From the NCBI GenBank assembly GCA_963932145.1, contig OZ010586.1:70662899-70726898 (forward strand): DNA of 64,000 nt. Reading direction: 5' to 3'. Each line of letters begins with the position of its first letter. Position 1 is the first letter of the stretch. The stretch comes from Acanthosepion lycidas (taxonomy: Eukaryota; Mollusca; Cephalopoda; Sepiida; Sepiidae). The notes beneath the pieces were generated by a model. That model worked only from the letters and a program-made list of their open reading frames with translations, was not told the origin of the DNA and did not search any database. Positions 56,941-64,000 of this stretch are shown one piece after another. Made by a program: the position numbers and the translations under genes.

Positions 56941-57535
56941 TTAAAGTTTTAAAGCAGAGGATATTCTCTGTTCTTGAATGTTCTCTAATACCTCAATTTG
57001 TGTGTTATGGTTTAGAAGTAATTTATAAATTAAAACTTAAAAACCATAACACCAAATATCCTATTAAATGTTACAGAATATGAATGCTGGGTGAGGATGG
57101 TCAGAAATTGGTCAGAATAGCCTGTAGGTATGGTATTCTGACAATGATGGATTACCTTTGTTTAAGTTTTGGATATAAGGCCAAAATAGCGTGACCTCAA
57201 CTGAGAGCCGTAGGAATTTTGAAGTGTTGATATTCTGCCCACACCCAGGTTCTAGATACTAAGCCAATGAGCAGCATGCATTTCCTTTAATTTCTTCCTC
57301 CCACTACCTCCTAGAATCCATGCTACCATTTCTGTCCCTCTCTTCTAATAAAATAAGTAAGTAAAAGAAAGAATTTTTTGTTGCTACCATTTTGTAGTAG
57401 TGTTGGGGTCCAGTGATTACACAGAATGCAACATAAGCTCTTAGGAATTGTCTTGCTACCCTCTTTATTCTTGTTTATGAAGAGTAACCAGTTCAGTGAC
57501 TGAGTGATATGAATGTAACTATCCATGGTTTCTGC
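56941..57535. other. Unassigned DNA
   Basis: 57,100-57,300 is less AT-rich but unrecognised. Confidence 0.35.
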
Positions 57536-57539
57536 TATC

Positions 57540-59100
57540 ATCCTCGCAAAGCATGTGGACATCTGGTATCCCTGAAATAGTCCTTAAGATATGTGTTCCT
57601 GAACTGGCTTCTGTTCTCTCTAAACTGTACAATAAATGCCTTGCTGCTTCTTGCTTTCATGCTTACTGGAATTCCTCTTCTGTAGTTCCAGACTTTAAGA
57701 ACTCAGGCAAACCCTCATCCTTCTATCAGCCTTCTTTGTTTTTTTGTGGGGGCAAAGTACTAGAGTCTCTAATCAACTCTGAATTGATTAAGCATCTCAC
57801 CACACAAGGTTTTCTTTTGGATAAGTAATTTGGTTTTTGTTTCTCTAGATCAACTGTTGATGTATTAATGATTATTACAGGAAAAGTCTATCAAGCATCC
57901 GTTAAGAATGGTGAAGCTTGGCTGTTGCTTTGGATATTTTAAAGACATTTGACAGGGTTTGGCATGCTGGTTTGCTTCACAAGTTAAAAGGTTATGGTAT
58001 TTCTGGAAAAACTTTTGAACTGATTCAATCTTATCAAATTGCAAAATTAAATTTGTCTTAAATAGCCATTCTTCTAGATTTTTTTCCCATTAATGCAGAT
58101 GTCTACCAGGGTTTGATCCTTGGACCTATGTTGTTCCTGATTTTTATTAATGACTTTCCTGTCATTAATTCTCAATTCCATATCTATGCTGATGACAACT
58201 ATTTATTCCTGTCTTAATAGTAACTCTGATCAAATTGATAAGATCAAATTAGTAGATGATCTCAAAAATGACCTACAATCTGTTGTTAACTGGGGCAAGT
58301 AATGACTTTTTAATATTAATGTCTCCAAAACAACACTGTTCTCTATTAATTTTCTGAGAGAACCCTTTCTGTCTACCATCAGTATGGCTGATTCTAACCT
58401 CCAGAAGAATGACTCATTGGGCATTCTCAGGCTAACATTTTACACTGACATGAAATGAAAAGATGATATTAAATCAATTTCTAGGTCTGCTGCTAGGAAA
58501 GTTGGTTCACTGTGTCATACTAGACAATTTTTCTTGCCAGAATCTATTTTATATATTTATAAGTCCACCATTCATCCATGTTTTGAATATTGCTGCTACA
58601 TTTGGTTTAGAGATTCTTGATAAAATCAAAGAATAATCCACAATGTTATTGTTCATGACCTGGTATCTCTACTTCATTAACTTTCCCATTGCCAAAATGT
58701 CACTTCCCTGTACCTTTTCTATAAATACTTTCATGGTAATTGTTCTGATGAACTTTCCTCTATGGTATCTAGACTTTATGAATTTAAACTCAGGACTAGA
58801 TTGGAAGCACGGTCTCATTTTACAGTTGAAATGGCTAGATGTAGCCATAAGTTCTATGCTAATAGTTTCTTCTCTCACACTTCTCACTTGTGAAACATTC
58901 TTCTGGCTTCTTGCTTTCCAGTTAATTTTGATCTTCAAAAACTTAAATGCAATGTCAATCATTATCTTTTTCTTCTTAATTCCTGTTCTTTTATTGTTAT
59001 CTCTCTTTGGTATTGTTTTCTTTTTTTCTCATATTCTCTCACACTCTAATAATACCTTGTATCTTAGTGATTTTATTGCCTTGCTTAGAGTGAAATGATT
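57540..59100 (+). mobile_element. LINE, family B, RT to 3' end (pseudogene)
   Basis: The most complete family B RT. Plus strand in order: GIPEIVLKICVPELASVLSK and NKCLAASCFHAYWNSSSVVP (57,560-57,690), VLESLINSELIKHL (about 57,750-57,795), a frameshifted DIxKxFDRVWHAGLLHKL (57,930-57,990), LxPxLFLIFINDFPVI (about 58,115-58,165), catalytic IYADDNYLFLS (about 58,180-58,215) with both Asp present, DLKNDLQSVVNWGK, KSTIHPCFEYCCYIW (about 58,560-58,605), FYKYFHGNCSDEL (about 58,710-58,750), TRLEARSHFTVEMARCSHKF, then NLQKLKCNVNHY. It ends at about 59,095 (GCTTAGAGTGAAATGATTTT). At least seven frame breaks; the endonuclease is missing. Confidence 0.85.
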
Positions 59101-59680
59101 TTTAAAAAATTGAAATAAATGTGTCAGATAGGACTCACTTTAATGAAAAATGTCTGATTCCTTGCAACTAATTACATACCCAGTTTAATAATACAATATT
59201 TGGGTATTCTGAAGGTGGTTTATCAGAAATGATATGAAAACAAATGTAAGTTAAAATTATTTAAATATTATTTATCAAAAATATAATCATCTTGATTTTC
59301 AATGACAGCAGCTCAGTGGGAAGGCAATTGTTTTTTTATTCCACATTTAAAGAAATCTGGGTTTTCTCCAGAAACATGACTAAAGGCCTGTTTCTGATTT
59401 CTCTGCTCCTGAATATTCTGACAGTTAGGAAATGTTCTCATGATTGAAACAAATGAAAATCTTTAGGAACTAATTGTGTTGAGTATGGTAAATATGGAAG
59501 AATCTGCCATCCTAAGAGTGTGCTATTGCATTGACATACTGAAGACCTTTTATCAAAGCAGGATACTTTCAATGTAATGCTTTGTTTACTTAATCAAGTT
59601 GTTAGGAATAAACATCTTGATTGTGATTGTCCTTCCAGTAAAATGTAATGGATGACACATTTCAAATTCCAACAGGCACA
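59101..59680. other. Unassigned DNA
   Basis: No recognised feature. Confidence 0.4.
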
Positions 59681-59689
59681 GAGCAAAGA

Positions 59690-60010
59690 CGCCTGTGAAT
59701 GGAGTCCTGGTTTTGATATTGACACTGGTTTCTCATTTTATGATAACTAGTCTTTTTTATTTTTTGTTGACAAGCAAAAACAATTTTTCATCACCTGTAA
59801 CAATGGGATGCAAAACTGTACAGTTGACATGCAAGATTCAAAGACTGCTGCAGATGGAATATTTTTTGATTCTCAAGTAAAAGAGCATGAAGAACTCAAC
59901 TTTGAAAGTTTTCCCAATCTGCTTGAACATCAACAGTTAAACATGACACATTTTCTACCAAATCTCTTGCACTTTGACATGGATCCAATTCAATAGTTTC
60001 TTTCAAAAAT
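59690..60010 (-). pseudogene. mariner transposase relic
   Basis: Minus strand: LDPCQSARDLVENVSCL (about 59,990-59,940), HALLLENQKI in a second frame (about 59,890-59,860), then the HPIVTGDEKLFLLVNKK block (about 59,815-59,765). IVTGDEK is the first catalytic Asp motif of mariner transposases, and the Asp is present. The remainder of the catalytic domain is not recognised. The 5' LTR of the gypsy element begins at 60,031, so the LTR element probably landed in or beside this relic. Confidence 0.65.
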
Positions 60011-60030
60011 TTTTTTAGAGGTGGGGGGTC

Positions 60031-60296
60031 TGTTGTATAATATGTTGTAAAGACAATGCCAGTTGTCTGACACACAGTCAAGACACTATTTGTAAAGACA
60101 ATGTTGATTGGCTAAGACAGAGCCAATATATTAGTATTAGGTTGGTGCAAAAATAATGTTTTTTTTTACGTTAAAAAATACGTCAAAAACGACATTATTT
60201 TTGCACCAACCTAATACATACTTGAAATAAAACACTTGCTACTGCTTGCTAAAATCAGGTACACAGTTTCCCTTTTTTCATATGTGTAATACCACA
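60031..60296 (+). repeat. 5' LTR of the Ty3/gypsy element, carrying a MITE
   Basis: TGTTGTATAATATG, GTAAAGACAATGCCAGTTGT, ACACTATTTGTAAAGACAAT and ACTTGAAATAAAACA are shared with 63,610-63,790. It begins TG and ends ACA just before TGGTGGCAGCAG (60,297), which looks like a primer binding site. The AATAAA near 60,225 may be the polyadenylation signal. Without the 80-bp MITE insertion its length is about 186 bp. Confidence 0.85.
60135..60216. mobile_element. Palindromic mariner MITE, 78 bp, nested in the LTR
   Basis: Element 60,137-60,214 starts TTAGGTTGGTGCAAAAATAA and ends TTTTTGCACCAACCTAA, flanked by TA. The 3' LTR lacks it: GAGCCAATACATTTGTATAT at 63,702 is the empty site. Confidence 0.95.
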
Positions 60297-63200
60297 TGGT
60301 GGCAGCAGTTTAAGGACCACAAAAATAATTCACACTGAAATACAGAGATGACCAACAAATTTGAGTCTGTTGAAACAAAGTAAATTCATTCATTGAAACA
60401 ACTTAATGAAAACAGAAAGAAACAAAATATGTCAGGACTGAAGCCCATGGAGACAGAATAAGATAGATTCAGCAACAAGAAAAGAAAAGAATGACACTCA
60501 CAGAAAAAAAAGAAAAGAAAAAATGGCACAAGGAAACAAAAACTAAAAGGGAAACACAAATTTTAATTTCTTTATTGAAAATCTGTATAATTAAAAATTA
60601 CCTTATATGTAATGCCCTCATTCAGTTACTTCAAAAACAAAAAATTTTCATCTAATGGAAAAAAAAATGTTGAAGTGAAAGAGACATTAAAACACAAAGT
60701 TTAAACAAAGTTCACACAAACATATTACATTTTTCTTATCTCCCACGTCAACTTACTTGGCTTACTTTTTTCTAACCCTGTTTGTCCAAGACAAGCATTC
60801 CATTCAAATTAAAAAATTTGTTGCAGGTTGGATTTTGGAAATGGTTACTAACTAAATCCCAACACCTGCTGCTATGTCACAAAAAGAGGACATTGTTGAA
60901 AACTGGAAAGAGTTTGAGAATACTGTTATTGTCATGAGTTTACAGGCAAAATTAAAGGACACCAATGCTAGAGAATTAATTGTAGCTATGTAATGGGAAG
61001 CAACTGATAAAAGGTTACAAATTCATTGCCAACTATTACAACAAAAGATAAAAAAAGATCCTGAAAGAATTTTAAATAAGTTTCGAAAGCATTTCTTCCT
61101 CCTGACATGTCTTATATGAAAAATCTGTTTTGTTTTGGGTTTTTTTTGCATCTCGAAAAATGAACAAACCCATTGATGAATATGTAGTTTATTTAAGACA
61201 ACTGGTAGAATAATGTGAATTTGTGGACCTAAAGCACTCCCTTCTCTAAGAATGGATAGTTCTCAGAACACATGATGAAGGTGGAGAGCACTTACTGAGG
61301 GAAAGTCCTGTACAGGGTGATACAAAATCTTAAAGCAGCAGAAATTAGCTGAGCACATAGATGGTTTATGGTGAACAAAACTGAAGCAGAGGCTGTGTTT
61401 AACACTGACTAAATGAAAGGCTAAAACAATGAACATACCTAAATGCAGGATGATCCAAAAATACTGAAGAAACTACCAACAAAAAAAAAACACAGAACCA
61501 GCAAAAGAGTCAGAAACCAGCACATGTAGGGAACAAGTGCAAATGGTGGGATACGGTAGCAGACCATATTAAAAAAGACTGTCCAGCTCAATATGCCAAA
61601 TGCCACAAGTGTTCAGAAATTGGAAACTATGTTCTAGCTTGCTGTCCAGTTAATAAACAAGTAAATGAGGTCGGAAAACACAACAACATATCATTAAAAA
61701 TTACTACATGATTGAAGAAGTAGATACTAACAAGGATGACTACTGAACAGCAAATACCCTGGTAAATGGGAACTCATGCATTTCCAAGCTTGACAGTGGA
61801 TCCAATATGACAGTTATAGAAGAAAAATTCATATGGCTTAAAGGGGTAAAGCTAGAAAAAACAAGCAATGAATTTAGGGGTCCTGGAGGCATAAAACTAA
61901 TCCATTTAATTAAAGGGCAAATATAAAAAGCAAAACTAAGATTTGGAAATAGAAGCCACATATAAAATATATATGTTATGTATAACCAGCAAAACAACCT
62001 ATTGTCCAAATCAGTTATAGAGGCACTCCAGTTTCTAACCCCAACCTCTGAAGTATACAATGTTGAACCGATTCAAAATATTAAAGCCAAATTCCCCAAA
62101 GTGTTTAAAGGATAAGGCTTTATAAAAAAACGAATACTGAACACACCTAAAAGAAAATGTAATACTCATCTGCATATAAACAACCCCAAAACAACAGATG
62201 TTCTGTCACAAGCCCCTACCAGCAACCCAACACCAGACAACCTAAAATTCATAGAGGAAGTTGAGGAGCACACAGACTCAGCAGTAGTCTCCATGTAAGA
62301 TACAGAAATAAAACTGAAGGAGATAAAGCTAGGCCAAGACAATGATACTATCTGCAGCCTAATAAAACCTATTGCCTAAAGGGATGGCTTTCAGTCACGC
62401 CATCTGTGTCTTCCCTGAAGACATTCTGGGAGGAAAAAAAACTATCAGCACCTGACAGTCATACAAAGGTTATTAATGTATGACAACAGAATAATCATAC
62501 CCCTTTTCAACAGCAAGAAATACTCGAGGCTATCCAGGAAAATCATCTTGGAATTACTAAAAGTCAAGAGCATGCAATCTACTTGGTCTGGTGAACTCTG
62601 ATAACAAAGCAGATCAAGGCAATGGTAAATAAGTGCCAGATATACACAAAGATATGGGCCATCCCATAGGAGCTCCTAATATCACTGTTATGCCAACACA
62701 ATAATCCATGGACCAGAATTGGTACCAATTTGTTTTAATTCAGAAATAAGAAATTCCTTATTATGGTCTACTACTCTAGTCAGTGGTTTGAGACAACTGC
62801 AGGAGATCACTTCAGAATCAGTGATTCAAGCCATGTCCAAAGTATTTGCAATTTATAGAATATCAGACACCATGATATAGGATAATGGGACTCAGTATAC
62901 TAGTTGGCAGATCAAGGAGTTTGCTACAGATTGGAGAATACCCACATTACTTCTTCACCACTACATCAGCAGTCCAATGGAGAAGCCAAACAAGCAGTGC
63001 AAACAGCAAAAAATATTCTCCAAGAGAATATAATTCCTTACCAATGACTTCTGGCGAAATGGTTAGCCCCTTTGAGAAATGGATCTACTCCTAGTAAAAT
63101 ACTCATGGGAAGGAAGCTGAGGACAAAATTACCAACAGTTCCCAGTAACTGAAAACCCCCAAGTAATCAACAGGAAAAAGATATACAGGAAGAAATATGC

Positions 63201-63609
63201 AAGAAATTTTAACATCCAACACAAAGCAAGAACCCTACCAGCACCAAGAAAGGGATAGGGTCTATATCAGAGACCAAGATGAGTATGGAGAAGTCAAGAG
63301 AACATTGGCTCAACCAAGATCCTACATTGTTACTACAGAGGCTGGATCAACTATAATGTGGGACAGACACTGCCTTATAGACACAGGAGAAAGAATGAAG
63401 AACAAGTGTCACAGCCATCTCACATGAACCAGTTGGCTAGAACTACAGTCTGACTTGAATCAGCATCACCAAGCACTAAAACTGCACTCCTAAGTGATAC
63501 TCATCAAAAGAAACATTCAGGGCAACTAGTAAAGCCCAACAACAAACCAGATATACCACCCCAATAAAATATAAATAAATAAATAAAAGTTATACAAACT
63601 TGAGGAAGG
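60297..63609 (+). mobile_element. Ty3/gypsy internal region with RT and RNase H deleted
   Basis: Plus strand in order. Gag: VENWKEFENTV, ERILNKFRKHFFL and SKNEQ-IDEYVVYLRQLVE (60,895-61,215). A nucleocapsid-like zinc-knuckle segment KKDCPAQYAKCHKCSEIGNY and VLACCPVNK (61,570-61,660), in which the His of each knuckle is altered. Protease with LDSGSNMTVIE (about 61,790-61,825). After KAKFPKVFKG (about 62,085) the sequence reaches TTDVLSQAPTSNPTPDN (about 62,190-62,240), the tether beyond RNase H, so RT and RNase H are absent. Then the integrase: YGPSHRSS (about 62,650), VIQAMSKVFAIYRISDTMI and DNGTQYTSWQIKEFATDW (62,820-62,935), SSPMEKPNKQ, and VYIRDQDEYGEVKRTLAQ near the 3' end (about 63,258-63,315). 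About 3.3 kb against 5 kb or more for intact relatives. Many stops. Confidence 0.85.
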
Positions 63610-63792
63610 TGTTGTATAATATTAGGTTGTAAAGACAATGCTGATTGTCTGACACACAATCAAGACACTATTTGTAAAGATAATGTTGACTGAGTAAGAC
63701 AGAGCCAATACATTTGTATATACTTGAAATAAAACAGTTGCTAGGGGGTCACATGAATCAGATACACATGTTTCCTTCTTTTCCTAGCCATA
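63610..63792 (+). repeat. 3' LTR of the Ty3/gypsy element
   Basis: TGTTGTATAATATTAGGTTG onward matches the 5' LTR through ACTTGAAATAAAACAGTTGC and TACACATGTTTCC. It is preceded by a purine-rich ACTTGAGGAAGG (polypurine tract candidate). The last 15-20 bp have diverged from the 5' LTR, so the right limit is approximate and no target duplication was found. Confidence 0.8.
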
Positions 63793-63924
63793 AGGCCCCA
63801 AGGGTCATCTTCCAGAGTAAGGCTTATTGGATATGTTACAATTACCATTTTTAAACCTCAGATAACATGTATGAATCTTCAGTACATTTAGATTACACAA
63901 ATTTTTTTAAATGACGCTGTCGTC

Positions 63925-64000
63925 GGGGAGGCATGGTGGAGTAAGGATAGCAGCTCGGTTTGAGGAATTGGAGAGCCAAGTTTGAATTCTGTTCGAATCC
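63925..64000 (+). repeat. tRNA-derived SINE, family S1, cut by the window end
   Basis: GGGGAGGCATGGTGGAGTAA, GATAGCAGCTCGGTTTGAGG and AATTGGAGAGCCAAGTTTGA match the head of the copy at 56,640. Only the tRNA-like head with B box (GTTCGAATCC) is inside the window. Confidence 0.75.

Noticed and set aside
58643-59098. 151-codon plus-strand open frame as a membrane protein
   Set aside because: Its hydrophobic appearance comes from reading the LINE ORF2 tail in the wrong frame; the adjacent frame gives the FYKYFHGN and LxARSHFT landmarks.
61740-62060. 106-codon minus-strand open frame
   Set aside because: It is antisense to the gypsy protease segment, which has the LDSGSN motif on the plus strand.

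Overview
This window looks like AT-rich, gene-poor DNA from a large animal (metazoan) genome. There are no operons, ribosome binding sites or long intact reading frames. What can be recognised is a layered record of transposable elements: several LINE lineages, Penelope-like elements, one Ty3/gypsy element, Tc1/mariner and hAT DNA transposons, mariner-type MITEs, and tRNA-derived SINEs, one of which is joined to a 5S rRNA-like head. This mix points to an invertebrate or other animal with a repeat-rich genome. The species cannot be fixed from sequence alone; a mollusc- or chelicerate-type genome would fit, but that is inference. I found no convincing host gene. One reading frame near 10.58-10.87 kb is the only non-repeat coding candidate, and it is weak.

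Layout. 0-7 kb: a LINE tail, a tRNA-derived SINE, two LINE fragments on the plus strand, a Penelope-like fragment with an inverted partial copy, an RTE-like tail and a mariner transposase relic. 7-17 kb: mostly anonymous AT-rich DNA with a SINE, a LINE fragment at 12.9 kb, an RTE-like C-terminus at 14.6 kb and an RTE-like tail at 16.2 kb. 17.6-21 kb: a hAT-type non-autonomous element with an 8-bp target duplication, then two minus-strand LINE copies. 21.5-25.7 kb: the best preserved LINE of the window, a Tx1/L1-like element on the minus strand with a palindromic mariner MITE between its ORF2 and the presumed ORF1 remnant. 27-37 kb: a patchwork of minus-strand LINE copies, a foldback element nested in one of them, a MITE, and the 5S/tRNA chimeric SINE. 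37.8-43.4 kb: a Tc1-like transposase relic, two MITEs 0.2 kb apart, an internally deleted LINE, and further LINE pieces. 44-49.6 kb: a SINE, a Penelope-like reverse transcriptase relic, and LINE tails including an inverted duplication. 51-56.9 kb: a LINE C-terminus, (TA)n tracts flanking an unusual retroposon with a CCCGG hairpin, a mariner relic, a small foldback, and an RTE-like copy split by a SINE with a 15-bp target duplication. 57.5-64 kb: a plus-strand LINE with a recognisable RT catalytic motif, a mariner relic, a Ty3/gypsy element with both LTRs but no RT/RNase H, and a SINE cut by the window end.

How the parts relate. All coding remnants carry stops and frameshifts, so none is likely to make an active enzyme. 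Nested insertions give relative ages: a MITE in the gypsy 5' LTR, a MITE in the Tx1 element, a foldback in an RTE-like copy, a SINE in another RTE-like copy, and the gypsy LTR beside a mariner relic. The MITEs and the short SINE are young relative to their hosts. LINE and transposase families were assigned by recognising conserved protein motifs by eye; clade names are provisional.
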